Of a stretch of DNA of 64,000 bases, positions 7,980 to 18,088 are shown piece after piece; the stretch's first letter is position 1, and each line of letters starts with the position of its first letter. The notes beneath the pieces are model-generated. The model was given only the letters and a program-made list of their open reading frames with translations, made no database searches and had not been told where the DNA came from. This stretch comes from Alicyclobacillus tolerans (GTDB taxonomy: Bacteria > Bacillota > Bacilli > Alicyclobacillales > Alicyclobacillaceae), in NCBI RefSeq assembly GCF_001447355.1, contig NZ_JXBW01000001.1, positions 124,001 to 188,000 of the forward strand, given 5' to 3'. The translations under genes and the position numbers were made by a program.

Positions 7980-8501
7980 TCAAGCACTCGGCTGTCGCGG
8001 CGCGAGAATCATGACCATATGACGGCCTTCCAGCTTCGGCATGCGTTCGACAATCGCTTGTTCCTCTGCTGATTTAGCCAACCGCAACAACAATTCCTGA
8101 CCGAGGTTTTGGTGCGTGATTTCCCGTCCGCGAAACCGAACAGAAACCTTGACCTTCGAACCTTCTTTCAAAAACTTGATGACGTTCTTGAGCTTGACGT
8201 TCAAGTCGTGTTCGTCAATATTGGGCGTCATCCGGACTTCTTTGAGCAGAACAACTCTTTGATTCTTACGAGATTCCTTTTCCTTCTTGCTCTGCTCGTA
8301 CTTGAACTTGCCGTAGTCCATAATGCGGCAAACAGGTGGTTTCGCGTTGGGCGCGACGTTGACAAGATCCAAATTGCGCTCTTCAGCCAGTCGCAGTGCA
8401 TCGCGCAAAGGCATAATGCCAAGCTGCTGGTTTTCGGCGTCAACGACGCGCACTTCGCGAGCGCGAATACCTTCGTTTACCTGATACCCTTCTTTGCTAA
8501 T
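7980..8501 (-). CDS. infC: Translation initiation factor IF-3, with ATT start codon
   Basis: IF-3 binds the 30S subunit and checks start-codon and initiator-tRNA pairing. The conserved N-terminus ISKEGYQVNEGIRAREVRVV is only obtained by starting at ATT, 8501-8499, which lies six bases after a full SD (GGAGGTGA). A GTG start at 8453 would remove the conserved first 16 residues. The rare AUU start of infC is known from E. coli, where IF-3 uses it to repress its own translation. The 173-residue product has both IF-3 domains (the C-domain begins near KKEKESRKNQ). Confidence 0.95.
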   Translation of the reverse strand: MSKEGYQVNEGIRAREVRVVDAENQQLGIMPLRDALRLAEERNLDLVNVAPNAKPPVCRIMDYGKFKYEQSKKEKESRKNQRVVLLKEVRMTPNIDEHDLNVKLKNVIKFLKEGSKVKVSVRFRGREITHQNLGQELLLRLAKSAEEQAIVERMPKLEGRHMVMILAPRQPSA

Positions 8502-8504
8502 CTG

Positions 8505-8711
8505 GTGTCACCTCCATGAAATCCGACCCGGACCGCAACACAAAAGCGCAGGCACACATATGCCTGCGCTCCCTAGATGACCGCGTAAAACGCGCCCAGT
8601 CATCGATTCACGTGCAATCGATAAGACTCGCATTGTCTAGGAACCCGTCAGCATATGCCGATCAGGTGAGAAGCGGCAGGCTTCTGCTTACTCAATCTCG
8701 TACTATAACAT
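8505..8711 (-). promoter_or_regulatory. infC leader with attenuator (L20-leader type)
   Basis: About 210 bases separate the promoter from infC. The leader contains a terminator hairpin at 8546-8569 (GCGCAGGCA...TGCCTGCGC, then UUUUGUGU). It also holds other paired elements, such as CGATTCACGTGCAATCG near 8603-8619. In Bacilli the infC-rpmI-rplT leader binds L20, which favours premature termination. The position, length and terminator match that arrangement. The L20-binding fold itself was not modelled. Confidence 0.7.
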
Positions 8712-8715
8712 GCGT

Positions 8716-8744
8716 ATTTTAACCAAAGGACTCTACAACGTCAA
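8716..8744 (-). promoter_or_regulatory. Sigma-A promoter for infC-rpmI-rplT
   Basis: TTGACG (8744-8739) and TAAAAT (8721-8716) on the minus strand are separated by exactly 17 bases. They lie just past the thrS stop codon, so transcription would enter the infC leader. Confidence 0.8.
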
Positions 8745-8749
8745 GGCTC

Positions 8750-10696
8750 TTACGGCTCCACCAACAATTCCTTGGCATCAATTTCAGCACAGAGCCGCGC
8801 TGCAAACGCGTCAACGGCCATCTGCCCCTGATCCCCAGCCTGATACTTGCGCACGGAAACAGTGCCTTCTTGTAGTTCGCGTTGACCGACGACAAGCGTG
8901 TATGGGATCTTGTGGATTTGGGCCTGACGGATCTTGTAGCCAATCTTGTCAGGACGAACGTCGGCTTCCACACGCAAGCCCATCTGGCGCAATTTGTCCG
9001 CCACCTCTTGAGCATATGCGGCAAAGTCATCTGCCACAGATGCCACAACAGCTTGCGTTGGAGCCAGCCAAGCCGGGAAAGCACCCTTATACTGCTCAAT
9101 CAAGAACGCCGTAAAGCGCTCCATCGTGCCGACAACCCCGCGGTGAATGACGACCGGGCGATGGCGTTCACCGTCCTCGCCGACATACTCCAAGTTAAAT
9201 CGATTGGGCAGATGAAAGTCGAGCTGAACCGTGGACAGCGTCTCGTCTTTACCCAACGCGGTGCGCACCTGCACATCCAACTTTGGACCATAGAATGCGG
9301 CTTCGCCGGGCGCTTCTACAAATTCAAGCCCCAACTCCTCCATCGCCTGCCGCAACATGCCCTGCGCTAATTCCCACATCTCGTCGTTCTGCACATATTT
9401 TTCGGTATTGGCGGGATCGCGATAACTCAACCGATGATAGTAATCGCGGATGCCAAAATCCTTGTACACGCGCTCGATCAACCTGACAACGCGGACGAAC
9501 TCGCTCTGAATTTGATCGGGTCGGCAGAAAATATGCGCGTCGTTTAGGGTCATCGCACGCACGCGTTGCAATCCGGCCAGTGCACCTGACATTTCGTATC
9601 GGTGCATGGTACCGAGCTCCGCTATGCGAATCGGTAGCTCGCGGTAGCTATGCAGATGGTTTTTATACACCATCATGTGATGTGGACAGTTCATCGGCCG
9701 CAACACGAGTTCTTCGTTATCCATCTCCATAGGTGGATACATGTCCTCATGATAATGTTCCCAGTGGCCGGAAATCTTGTACAGTTCCACGCTTGCCAAG
9801 TGCGGCGTGTAGACGTGCTGATACCCGAGCGACTCTTCGAGATCGACAATGTAGCGCTCAATCGTGCGCCGAATCTTCGCGCCGTTAGGCAACCAAAGCG
9901 GCAACCCCTGTCCGACCTCTGGCGACAGCATGAAGATGTCGAGTTCCTTGCCTAGACGGCGATGATCGCGCTCGCGCGCCTCTTGTTGAAGCCGATTATA
10001 CTCATCGAGATCCGACTTCTTCGCAAACGCCACGGCATACAGCCGCGTGAGCATTTCGCGATCCGAATCCCCCCGCCAGTATGCGCCTGCCAGGTTGCCC
10101 AACTGAAATACCTTAATCCGGCCGGTTGACGGCAAATGCGGGCCACGACAAAGATCGACAAACTCGGCCTGGCGATAGATAGTTAACGTCGTTTCCTCAG
10201 GTAAGTCACGAATAATCTCGACCTTAAACCGGTCTTCTCGCGCCTCGAACATCTGCAGGGCATCTTCCCGGGAAATGACCTCGCGGACGACCGGATAGTC
10301 CGCATCGATAATCTTCTGCATCTCTTCCGCAATGAGCGGCAGGTCTTCCGGCGTAAAGTCGTGATCGGCAAAGTCGTAATAAAAACCGTTTTCGATCACG
10401 GGGCCTATGGCAAACTTGGTGCCTGGAAACAAGCGGGCAACCGCCTGCGCCATAACGTGCGCACAGGTGTGCCGCATGACGTCGACACCCTCTGGATCTT
10501 TGAGCGTCAACAGTTCCACTTGTGCGCCATCGGCGATCTCGCGAGCGAGATCGACAACTTTCCCATCCGCCTTCGCCGCCACTGCCTCCTTGGCCAGGCG
10601 CGGGCTGATGGCAGCAGCTAGATCTGCGTACGTGCTGCCAACGGGCATGGCCCTTTCCGAACCATCTTTCAACCGAACAACAATGTCCTGTGCCAC
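8750..10696 (-). CDS. thrS: Threonyl-tRNA synthetase
   Basis: The 648-residue class II synthetase charges tRNA-Thr. Domain order: TGS domain (1-65), the editing/second additional domain with the [11 protein letters not shown] motif, the catalytic core with MNCPHHMM (a zinc ligand region) and motif 2 [11 protein letters not shown], and a C-terminal anticodon-binding domain ([14 protein letters not shown]). The GTG at 10696 is chosen because AAGGGAG precedes it. The frame is open further upstream only through the leader. Expression is controlled by the T-box leader directly upstream. The ytxC-thrS-infC order is conserved in Bacilli. Confidence 0.97.
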   Translation of the reverse strand: MAQDIVVRLKDGSERAMPVGSTYADLAAAISPRLAKEAVAAKADGKVVDLAREIADGAQVELLTLKDPEGVDVMRHTCAHVMAQAVARLFPGTKFAIGPVIENGFYYDFADHDFTPEDLPLIAEEMQKIIDADYPVVREVISREDALQMFEAREDRFKVEIIRDLPEETTLTIYRQAEFVDLCRGPHLPSTGRIKVFQLGNLAGAYWRGDSDREMLTRLYAVAFAKKSDLDEYNRLQQEARERDHRRLGKELDIFMLSPEVGQGLPLWLPNGAKIRRTIERYIVDLEESLGYQHVYTPHLASVELYKISGHWEHYHEDMYPPMEMDNEELVLRPMNCPHHMMVYKNHLHSYRELPIRIAELGTMHRYEMSGALAGLQRVRAMTLNDAHIFCRPDQIQSEFVRVVRLIERVYKDFGIRDYYHRLSYRDPANTEKYVQNDEMWELAQGMLRQAMEELGLEFVEAPGEAAFYGPKLDVQVRTALGKDETLSTVQLDFHLPNRFNLEYVGEDGERHRPVVIHRGVVGTMERFTAFLIEQYKGAFPAWLAPTQAVVASVADDFAAYAQEVADKLRQMGLRVEADVRPDKIGYKIRQAQIHKIPYTLVVGQRELQEGTVSVRKYQAGDQGQMAVDAFAARLCAEIDAKELLVEP

Positions 10697-10734
10697 GATT
10701 CGTTCTCCCTTCTGGTATGCAATGGGGAAACGAC

Positions 10735-10985
10735 AAAAAACGCCGTCACCCCTATGGGACGACGACGTCAGTCTCGTGTTTCCACCCAACTTCCCTCTGC
10801 TCGGCTTGTAGGAACAGAGGCTCAAAGCCATAACGCGGCTGAACGGTTCACGTTGCGACCCGTGAACTGCTTGGAAAGTGGTGTCTTTGCGCAACCATGG
10901 AGGACATTTGCAGCCTGGATATCCTCTCTCTGTACATGGGTTCCCGCGTCAAAGCGCGTCTTTCCGCATCGCATGTTCTTCATGG
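10735..10985 (-). promoter_or_regulatory. T-box riboswitch of thrS
   Basis: The conserved T-box (GGGTGGAAACACG) lies at 10787-10775. It is followed by a terminator, CGTCGTCGTCCC-ATA-GGGGTGACGGCG with six U residues, at 10767-10735. Stem I features are visible upstream: an AGAGAG-type S-turn near 10930 and the GCTGCAAA distal loop near 10910. An ACC triplet at 10882-10880 is a plausible threonine specifier. Uncharged tRNA-Thr would pair with the specifier and the T-box bulge and favour the antiterminator. The specifier position is inferred by eye. Confidence 0.88.
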
Positions 10986-11039
10986 CAAAGGGTCACTTGC
11001 GACCCTTTGTTCTATAATGGACAGTACGACACGAAGCAG

Positions 11040-12011
11040 CTAGATGTCAAGGCCCTGCCCATCGACTGCCCCATCGCTCCAAGGTAAATCCAACAGCTCG
11101 TCACCGCGAATCTGATGCCCTTGGTGTGACCAACAAGTGGTACAACCCCGACATGGCATCACGCGCTCGCGGAACACGCGGCGGATCGTCTCGGAAAAGC
11201 AAGGCCACGGTGCGTCGGGATCGAGATCGTGCAAAACGATGCGGCACGGTGAACGGGTAATTAAAATGCTCATCGCCAAATCCTCGCTGTCGACATCCGT
11301 TTCACCCGCCAATGCGGCGGCCAACACTTCCTCGTCGCGAATTAATTCGCCTTCCGCATCGGTCATCCAGATTCGTTCCGGAGCACAAAACACGTGTAAC
11401 TCGCGTTGCACAACAGGTTGTTCGTTGAGCATATAGCGCAACATCCGAAGAGATTCTTCGTACTCATCCTCAAGCCGCATTTGATGCATACGCCGCTCGA
11501 CTTCGGCCGTTAAGGCTGTCAGTAGCGGTCGCATGCGAAAGCGGGCAAATGCGGGCAAAGACAACCGGTTCTCCTGCTCCATCCAAGCGCGCAAATCAGC
11601 GGCCAGTTTGGCCTCCCAAGCATCCAGATCATGCCCTGCAAAGCGCGCCTTGGTCGCCCGCAAATCGTGCAACTGGCTAAGCACACCGTACTCTATCTCG
11701 TCGCTCATGAGCGCAGGTTCGCGTTGCTGAACGTGAGCGACAAGTTGGCGATAGAGCCAATCGCGCACCAGCGCCCCCGCCAAGATAGATGCGACGCGCC
11801 TTTTTCGATCCGGCGGGCATTCACATCCGATGTAAACCATCTCACCGCTCCACCAGCGGACGGTACCGACACAAGTTGCGAGCTTTTCACACAATGATTC
11901 GACGTCCATGCCTGGAGCCCATTCAAAGACGTACAACGCTGTCGCCCCCAATGCACTTCCATACAAATCCAGATGGTTCCAGTATGGAGCTTGAGGCGTC
12001 CAGCTATACAC
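11040..12011 (-). CDS. ytxC: YtxC-like sporulation-associated protein
   Basis: Its position directly upstream of thrS is that of ytxC in Bacillus. The 323-residue protein is largely helical and acidic, with LARFRMRPLL-like and VERRMHQMRLEDEYEESLRML segments, a SEDLAMSILITRSP motif, HDLDPDAPWPCFSETIRRVF, and a C-terminal CRGCTTCWSH cysteine motif. The same motifs recur in the paralogue at 21899-22789. The GTG start at 12011 has a poor SD. By comparison with the paralogue, the real start is more likely a TTG at 11966 or 11936. YtxC function is not known. Confidence 0.78.
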   Translation of the reverse strand: MYSWTPQAPYWNHLDLYGSALGATALYVFEWAPGMDVESLCEKLATCVGTVRWWSGEMVYIGCECPPDRKRRVASILAGALVRDWLYRQLVAHVQQREPALMSDEIEYGVLSQLHDLRATKARFAGHDLDAWEAKLAADLRAWMEQENRLSLPAFARFRMRPLLTALTAEVERRMHQMRLEDEYEESLRMLRYMLNEQPVVQRELHVFCAPERIWMTDAEGELIRDEEVLAAALAGETDVDSEDLAMSILITRSPCRIVLHDLDPDAPWPCFSETIRRVFRERVMPCRGCTTCWSHQGHQIRGDELLDLPWSDGAVDGQGLDI

Positions 12012-12031
12012 AGGCTGCTGACCCGTACGGC

Positions 12032-13858
12032 TTAGCCGGCCGTAAAGACTGTCTCAAGTTCATCGATGATCGCGCCCACGTGGCGGATCGCCCGGCGGTA
12101 AGGTTCGGGCGTGTCCATGTCGAGCCCGACTGCGCGGAACAGTTCGAGCGGCGATTTACCTGCGCCCTCAGACAGAACCCGGATCCAATCCTCGATCAGC
12201 GCTGTCTCTCCTGCTGCGAAGCGCTCGGCCAAAATTGTCGATGCGGTTAAGCCGACAGCATAGGTATACGGATAGAGTCCCATATAATAATGCGGTTGGC
12301 GCATCCAATATAAATCTGCGCCTTCGTCGAGTTCGATCTCGTCTCCCCAAAATTCGGACAGTACCTGCCGCGAGGTTTGCCGGAACACCTCAGTCGACAA
12401 AGGCCGACCCTTGTCAGCCAAGCTGTACAACCGACGTAAAATCTCCGCCTCAGTCTGATGCGTGACAAAATCGTGGTGAAATGTGAACATCTGCATCATT
12501 CGCACCTGGGCGCGACTGGCGGCATCGGCTGCGGTGGCAATAAGCCTGTTGGCGATCATGTGCTCCATCAATGTCGATGGCGTCTCGATGAATAGACACG
12601 AAAAGGCGAGATTGGTCGGCAGTTCAGAGGCACACGCCAATGATAGGTGCACCGCATGCCCAAGTTCGTGCCCCAGCACGAACACGTCGTACATGCCGCC
12701 GCCAAATGGCGAAAACACGTACGGGTGAACCGAGCTCTCCCCGCAAAACGCTCCATTCCAATTGCCGGCATTCCGCCCCCAGTAAATCCACCGCTCGTCA
12801 AATGCCCGTTCAAGAATGTCTGTGTAGACGGAGCCAAGGGGTTCGGCTGCCTCGAGAATGAGCGATCTCGCTTGCGCAAACGACATCTGCGCATCGGAGA
12901 GGGGCACAAGCGGTGCTTTCGCATCGCATAAAAGCGGCCGACCGAGGTTCAGCACGCGCTTGCGCAACCGCATGTAGCGTCGCATATGCGGTGCCAGTTC
13001 CTTCAACATCACGTCCTGGACCATGAAATAATGTTCGGGGTCGACCTGGTTCGCCGAAATCGTTCCTCCCATATCGGCCATCTGCAGCATGTGAAAGACA
13101 CTGTCATACTTGCGCAAACGCGCGGTCGCGACGTCGACCTGGATTTTACCGGAAAGTGCGCGAGCCAGCGTATGTTGATACGGCCGCAAACCATCGATCA
13201 CGCTTTGATAGGCATCATGGCGCAACTTCGTATCTGCTGATGTCTCAATGTTCATTAATAGAGCAAACGGCGTAACGGCAACTTCATTGCCTGAACCGTC
13301 GTGAGCATTGCGAAAACGCATATCGGCACCTGTTGCTGCCTCGTACACGCCACTTGGAACACCGATATTCCCTGCCAAGGCAGCAAGCGCACGCTCTGCC
13401 TCGTCGTGCAATGTGTGCGCACGCTCTTGCTCCACGCGATCTAAATATGTGGCATACGCGGCAATTTCGGCATCCTGGCGCCAGGCAGCAAGCGTGTTCG
13501 TCGGCAAGCGGCGAATCGCCGCCCGCAGATGTTCCGAAGCTTCTCCACATCGTTGCAATGCCAACTGGGCCTTACCCATGAGCGTTTGCGCTTCATTGCT
13601 CGTCGCGTCTTCGGCAAACCGAGACATGGCGTAACGGTCCGTATTGATGCACAACCTTTGCAACTCGTCGTGCAATTGCAAGCAGCTGATGAGGTCCTTT
13701 GGAGTGCGCCACTTTTGGGAATCGGCCTGTTTTATTAGTTCTTCCGCAAGCGCGGGGATGCGCTCAACCGCAGTTTCCCACTCCTCCACGCTCGGGAACA
13801 ACGGGCGCAAATCCCAAGTTTCTTGCTCCGGCACATCGCTTCGTGCGCGCAAAGGCAT
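12032..13858 (-). CDS. pepF: M3-family oligoendopeptidase F
   Basis: A 608-residue zinc metallopeptidase that cleaves short peptides in the cytoplasm. The active-site HELGH is in LGHELGHAVHLSLA, followed by the third-ligand region (ETPSTLMEHMI). The N-terminal helical domain matches PepF proteins. The ATG at 13858 is used because AAGGGG precedes it; the longer frame from 13930 lacks an SD. The gene lies between galM-like and ytxC on the same strand, with no clear functional link. Confidence 0.93.
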   Translation of the reverse strand: MPLRARSDVPEQETWDLRPLFPSVEEWETAVERIPALAEELIKQADSQKWRTPKDLISCLQLHDELQRLCINTDRYAMSRFAEDATSNEAQTLMGKAQLALQRCGEASEHLRAAIRRLPTNTLAAWRQDAEIAAYATYLDRVEQERAHTLHDEAERALAALAGNIGVPSGVYEAATGADMRFRNAHDGSGNEVAVTPFALLMNIETSADTKLRHDAYQSVIDGLRPYQHTLARALSGKIQVDVATARLRKYDSVFHMLQMADMGGTISANQVDPEHYFMVQDVMLKELAPHMRRYMRLRKRVLNLGRPLLCDAKAPLVPLSDAQMSFAQARSLILEAAEPLGSVYTDILERAFDERWIYWGRNAGNWNGAFCGESSVHPYVFSPFGGGMYDVFVLGHELGHAVHLSLACASELPTNLAFSCLFIETPSTLMEHMIANRLIATAADAASRAQVRMMQMFTFHHDFVTHQTEAEILRRLYSLADKGRPLSTEVFRQTSRQVLSEFWGDEIELDEGADLYWMRQPHYYMGLYPYTYAVGLTASTILAERFAAGETALIEDWIRVLSEGAGKSPLELFRAVGLDMDTPEPYRRAIRHVGAIIDELETVFTAG

Positions 13859-13890
13859 GTTCTTTCGCCCCTTCCCGTTACCCTTTTTGT

Positions 13891-14880
13891 TTAGACCGAT
13901 TCCGCGTACATCCGGCTCGTACCCCTCCACGACTCCCCTGGTTGCAAAATCACGAGTCCTGTAACGTCGGCTGGCAGATCGACGTTTGGCGCATTGACCA
14001 TGTTGATTTGTGGCTCAGGGCAAAAGAAGGTGCCACCTGCATTGTTGTTCCATACCATCCAGTGACGGTATCCGAGATCGACATCGTAAATAAACCGCAC
14101 CCCCGCCTTGCTGTCGGTCAAGACCATCTGGTTGTGACCATCGACGGGCTTTGCCGAGTAATGATTGTCCATGGCCTCAAAGAATGGGCTAACACCGCCA
14201 GATTTCATACTTTGCTCACCGACGTTTAGGGTTTGGAATTGGCCTGTTGGAAGTTTGCGCTCGTCGAGTTGCCACCGCTCGCCGATGGTCAAAGTAAATG
14301 TACAATCCGCCGCGCTACTGCTTGGCGCAAACGGAACCAGCACGGCCGTGTGAAAACCCAGCATACACGGCATTGGCGTGTCGCCCGTGTTCTCGATGTG
14401 TACGGTTTGCACCAAGGACGATGTGGTTAACGTATAGCGAATCGAAATGGAAAAGCGGTGCGGCCAGTGTTCATAAACCGGATGATGCTCGTCGACGTCG
14501 TGGCGAATCTCGACAAACGCGCCTTCGGCATTGTCACCGCTTGCGACAACGGGCCATGCGAGGCGGGAAAAGAAGCCATGGAGGTGATTGTGCGTCGACT
14601 CCTCGTTCACCGGCAAATGATACGTTCTTCCTGCAGCTGTAAATACGCCGTCCCGATAACGATTCGGTGGAAAGAGAACGGGAATACCAAAGCGGATGGG
14701 CGACTTTTCAAATTGGTCCATCTCCTGCTCTGGCTCGCGCAAAAAGCGGTATCCACGCTTCACATCTCGAAACGCAACGAGATTGCCGCCGCGTTTGGGC
14801 AGTAAAATTGCCTCGTAGTCTCCATTTTGCAAGAAGATTGCAGATTCCCCTGCATACGTCGCCTCTTTGACTGACATCAC
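13891..14880 (-). CDS. Aldose 1-epimerase family protein
   Basis: The 329-residue protein has the galactose-mutarotase beta-sandwich pattern, with conserved stretches FGIPVLFPPNRY, NHLHGFF, the catalytic-His region GFHTAVLVPF and a C-terminal Glu segment near FFCPEPQINMVNAPN. It interconverts sugar anomers. It ends the xylose gene block on the same strand as the sugar transporter, xylB and xylA, suggesting it supplies the right anomer to the isomerase. Start GTG 14880 or ATG 14877, both after AAAGGA. Confidence 0.88.
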   Translation of the reverse strand: MMSVKEATYAGESAIFLQNGDYEAILLPKRGGNLVAFRDVKRGYRFLREPEQEMDQFEKSPIRFGIPVLFPPNRYRDGVFTAAGRTYHLPVNEESTHNHLHGFFSRLAWPVVASGDNAEGAFVEIRHDVDEHHPVYEHWPHRFSISIRYTLTTSSLVQTVHIENTGDTPMPCMLGFHTAVLVPFAPSSSAADCTFTLTIGERWQLDERKLPTGQFQTLNVGEQSMKSGGVSPFFEAMDNHYSAKPVDGHNQMVLTDSKAGVRFIYDVDLGYRHWMVWNNNAGGTFFCPEPQINMVNAPNVDLPADVTGLVILQPGESWRGTSRMYAESV

Positions 14881-14944
14881 GATTCAATCCTTTCTTGCTA
14901 GGATGTTAAGGAATGTACCTTTGCCCCAGAAAAATGCGACAGGA

Positions 14945-14985
14945 CCAGCCCGCGAGCGCGAGCCAGTCCCATCCCTATGATCCCT
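14945..14985 (-). terminator. Probable terminator after the sugar transporter
   Basis: On the minus strand GGACTGGCTCGCG-CTCG-CGGGCTGGTCC forms an imperfect hairpin, followed a few bases later by CATTTTT. It lies between the transporter stop (15043) and the epimerase gene. Confidence 0.45.
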
Positions 14986-15042
14986 GCAAATGCGGCATCA
15001 AAGTCGCGGTGAGGCTGCTATAGAATGATTACGCAGCCGATG

Positions 15043-16380
15043 TCACGATATCCTGCTTCGCAAATCAAACTCGATTTGTTCGAGACTGCGTCCCTTCGTC
15101 TCTTTCACATTCGCAATCACGAAAACGATCGACAGAACGCCAAAGATGCCATAGATGATGAATGCCCAGCTGATACCCACAGCCTTCAGCAATGGTGGGA
15201 ACGTCAACGAAACGACCAAGTTCGACGCCCAGTTGGCGACCGCACCGACAGCCATGCCCGCACCGCGAATGCCTAGCGGGAAGATTTCCGAAAGCATGAC
15301 CCAAACGACAGGTCCCCAACTGATGGAGAAGAAGAAGATATAAATGGCCAAGAAAATCAAGGTTGTCCAGCCAGCGGCCGCCGAATTGCCAAATGCCATG
15401 TGAATGAAACCGAGTAACAACAGCGACAAAGCCATTCCGATGCTACCGCTTACCAACAAAGGCTTGCGCCCAACGCGATCGATCAAACGGACTGCGATCA
15501 CGGTCATAATCACCTGCACGCTACCGATACCGACCGTACCGAGGATAGCAGCCGAAGACCCGAGTCCGACGTCCGTGAACGTCGTAGGTGCATAATAGAT
15601 GACGGTGTTGCAGCCAATAAACTGTTGGAAGACAGCAAGCCCGATACCTGTCCAGAGCGCCGGGCGCACCCACTTTTCCTTCAACTGCGACCAACCGCCA
15701 GTTTCAAGTTCATTCGCACGCCGAATGTCGCTCAACTCTTCTTCGACTCCGCGCCCTTTGCGCAGGTGGTTCAAAATCTCGCGCGCTTGATCTTCACGCC
15801 CATGCTTCAACAACCAGCGCGGACTCTCGGGCAGGAACAGCATACCAATGAAAAGAATAGCTCCCGGTACAAACGCCAATCCCAACATCCAGCGCCATTG
15901 TCCGCTCGGTGCAAACACGTAGTTAATGATATACGCAAGCAAAATGCCAATGACAATCATTAACTGGTTCAAACTGGAGAGTGCGCCGCGAATTCCAGTT
16001 GGCGCCATCTCGGCAAGGTACATCGGAACCATGGTCGACGCAGTGCCGACGGCAAGCCCCAGCACAATGCGGAACAAAATTAAAACGCCTGTGCTCGGCG
16101 ACAAGGCTGACCCAATCGCGCCGATACAGAAAATCAAGGCGGCAATCAGGACGACCTTTTTGCGCCCCATCTTATCCGTCAGTGGACCACTGATAGCCGA
16201 ACCGATGATTGCGCCAATCAGGATAGCGCTCACAACAAAACCTTGATCAAACGAGCTTAGATGAAGCGTCTGCCGAATGAACAAAATGGCGCCCGAAATG
16301 ACACCCGTATCATAGCCAAAGAGCAATCCACCAAGAGCCCCGAAAAAGTAAATCAGGGTGTTACTAATTCTGATCTTCAT
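15043..16380 (-). CDS. MFS sugar porter (xylose/arabinose:H+ symporter type)
   Basis: The 445-residue transporter has 12 predicted membrane helices and the sugar-porter signatures: GLLFGYDTGVISG in helix 1, DKMGRKKV in loop 2-3, LPESPRWLL after helix 6, FQQFIGCNTVIYYAPT in helix 7, DRVGRKP in loop 8-9 and KETKGRSLEQIE at the C-terminus. It lies downstream of xylA-xylB on the same strand, so xylose is the likely substrate. The ATG at 16380 follows AAGGAG; an upstream frame to 16458 has no support. Confidence 0.92.
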   Translation of the reverse strand: MKIRISNTLIYFFGALGGLLFGYDTGVISGAILFIRQTLHLSSFDQGFVVSAILIGAIIGSAISGPLTDKMGRKKVVLIAALIFCIGAIGSALSPSTGVLILFRIVLGLAVGTASTMVPMYLAEMAPTGIRGALSSLNQLMIVIGILLAYIINYVFAPSGQWRWMLGLAFVPGAILFIGMLFLPESPRWLLKHGREDQAREILNHLRKGRGVEEELSDIRRANELETGGWSQLKEKWVRPALWTGIGLAVFQQFIGCNTVIYYAPTTFTDVGLGSSAAILGTVGIGSVQVIMTVIAVRLIDRVGRKPLLVSGSIGMALSLLLLGFIHMAFGNSAAAGWTTLIFLAIYIFFFSISWGPVVWVMLSEIFPLGIRGAGMAVGAVANWASNLVVSLTFPPLLKAVGISWAFIIYGIFGVLSIVFVIANVKETKGRSLEQIEFDLRSRIS

Positions 16381-16499
16381 GTCTCCATACTCCTTCTTTA
16401 TCAATGAAGCAACTTCTCTTTCTGTTGAAGGGTCGCCCGAACACCTGGATTTTCGCATCGCACCATGCGATAAGCGGAATGCGCTTACCTAGCATCCCC

Positions 16500-16530
16500 A
16501 GCATGTTGCGGCACCATAGTGCCGCACCTT
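16500..16530 (-). other. Palindromic hairpin in the xylB-transporter gap
   Basis: TGCGGCAC-CATA-GTGCCGCA is a perfect 8-bp inverted repeat near 16508-16527, with no U-tract. It could partially terminate or stabilise the transcript between xylB and the transporter. The rest of this 175-base gap holds nothing else that I recognise. Confidence 0.4.
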
Positions 16531-16555
16531 CAGTTACTCAACCAGGTTCGACGTG

Positions 16556-18088
16556 TCACTGCTGCGCGAAATGTGGTTGCAAAGACGTGTACAGTGCTCG
16601 GTACACATCATAGGTCTTTGCATAGACAGGGACATGTGATGGGTTCGGCGCATCGCCTGCATGCACGCGAATGCGAGCATCGCACGCAGAGACGATGTCC
16701 TCGAAACAGCCACTACCCACGCCCGCCAACAGTGCAGCACCAAAGGCTGGACCCTCGTTGGCCTCAACGGTGCACACGTCTTGTCCGAAAACGCCGGCCT
16801 GGATGGATCTCCATACCTCACTGCGAGCACCGCCGCCCGAAACGCGAATCTGTTCGACGGAAAGCCCAAGACTTTTGATCAGCTCGAGACAATCCCGTAA
16901 ACTAAACGCCACGCCTTCCATGATGGAACGCACAAAATGCGCTCGCCGATGGCGACCTGTGATGCCAAAGAACACGCCACGCGCGAGAGGGTTGAGATGT
17001 GGTGTGCGTTCGCCCATCAAATAAGGCAGGAATACAAGCCCTTCGCTTCCTGGCGGCACCGACGCAGCCTCGTCGCTCAGCAACTCATACACATCGCGAC
17101 CAATCAACTCCGCCGTACTGCGCTCCAATTGCGCAAACTCGTTCCGATACCACTGCAACGAACCACCGGCTGCCTGCGTGACGCCCATGACGTGCCATGC
17201 CCCCGGCACCGCGTGACAAAATGTATGCAAACGCCCTTTCGGATCGCGCACGATCCCTTCGGCATAGGCGAACACGACGCCAGAGGTGCCAATGGTACTC
17301 GATACGACGCCCGGACGCACAATGCCATTGCCAATCGCACCAGCAGCTTGATCGCCGGCCCCAGCGACAACAGGTGTTCCCGCTACCAAACCCGTTGCTT
17401 CCGCGGCCTTCTCGTGCACACGGCCAGTCACCTCGACTGATTCATGCACAGTAGGCAACCATGAAAGCGGGATAGACAGGCGTTCGCACATCTCCTCCGA
17501 CCACTTGCGGCCGGCGACATCCAACAGCAGGGTTCCAGAAGCGTCGGACACATCCGATGCAAATAAGCCCGTCAGACGATACCGGATATAATCCTTGGGC
17601 AAAAGCACGCGGCGAATACGACGATAATTCTCGGGCTCATGCTGACGTACCCAAAGCAACTTCGTTGCCGTAAAATTCGTCAACGCCGGATTCGCCACCA
17701 AATCGATGGTCTTCTCAAGGCCAATTTCGCTATGAATCCAATCGCACTGTTCCTGTGTGCGCTGATCGCTCCAAAGGATGGCTGGCCGAATGACCGCCCC
17801 ATTCTCATCGAGTAGCACGAGGCTGTGCATTTGACCCGTCAGTCCAATACCACGCACATTACCTGGGTTTGCACCCGATTTCACAAACACGTCTTGTAGC
17901 GCCCGACACGTCTGTTCCCACCAAATCTCCGGATCCTGTTCGGCAAATAGGGGTTGCGGCTGCGACACGTCGTAAGTGCGAGCCGACTGTGCAACCGTTC
18001 TGCCGTCGAGATCGGCCAGAACGACCTTGACACCCGACGTACCTACGTCGATCCCAATGAGCAAGGATTGCGTTGCCATCGCTATCAT
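16556..18088 (-). CDS. xylB: Xylulokinase
   Basis: The 510-residue FGGY-family kinase phosphorylates D-xylulose to xylulose 5-phosphate. The N-terminal phosphate loop is [14 protein letters not shown], with a [13 protein letters not shown] segment, the catalytic region [14 protein letters not shown] and the FGGY C-terminal motif [14 protein letters not shown]. The ATG at 18088 overlaps the xylA stop (ATGA), so translation is probably coupled. A second ATG at 18079 is an alternative start. Confidence 0.96.
   Translation of the reverse strand: MIAMATQSLLIGIDVGTSGVKVVLADLDGRTVAQSARTYDVSQPQPLFAEQDPEIWWEQTCRALQDVFVKSGANPGNVRGIGLTGQMHSLVLLDENGAVIRPAILWSDQRTQEQCDWIHSEIGLEKTIDLVANPALTNFTATKLLWVRQHEPENYRRIRRVLLPKDYIRYRLTGLFASDVSDASGTLLLDVAGRKWSEEMCERLSIPLSWLPTVHESVEVTGRVHEKAAEATGLVAGTPVVAGAGDQAAGAIGNGIVRPGVVSSTIGTSGVVFAYAEGIVRDPKGRLHTFCHAVPGAWHVMGVTQAAGGSLQWYRNEFAQLERSTAELIGRDVYELLSDEAASVPPGSEGLVFLPYLMGERTPHLNPLARGVFFGITGRHRRAHFVRSIMEGVAFSLRDCLELIKSLGLSVEQIRVSGGGARSEVWRSIQAGVFGQDVCTVEANEGPAFGAALLAGVGSGCFEDIVSACDARIRVHAGDAPNPSHVPVYAKTYDVYRALYTSLQPHFAQQ

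Noticed and set aside
11000-11040. Promoter for the thrS leader (TTGACA near 11047-11042, TATAGA near 11019-11014)
   Set aside because: The hexamers are about 28 bases apart, so they do not form a credible sigma-A promoter. The true start of the leader could not be fixed.
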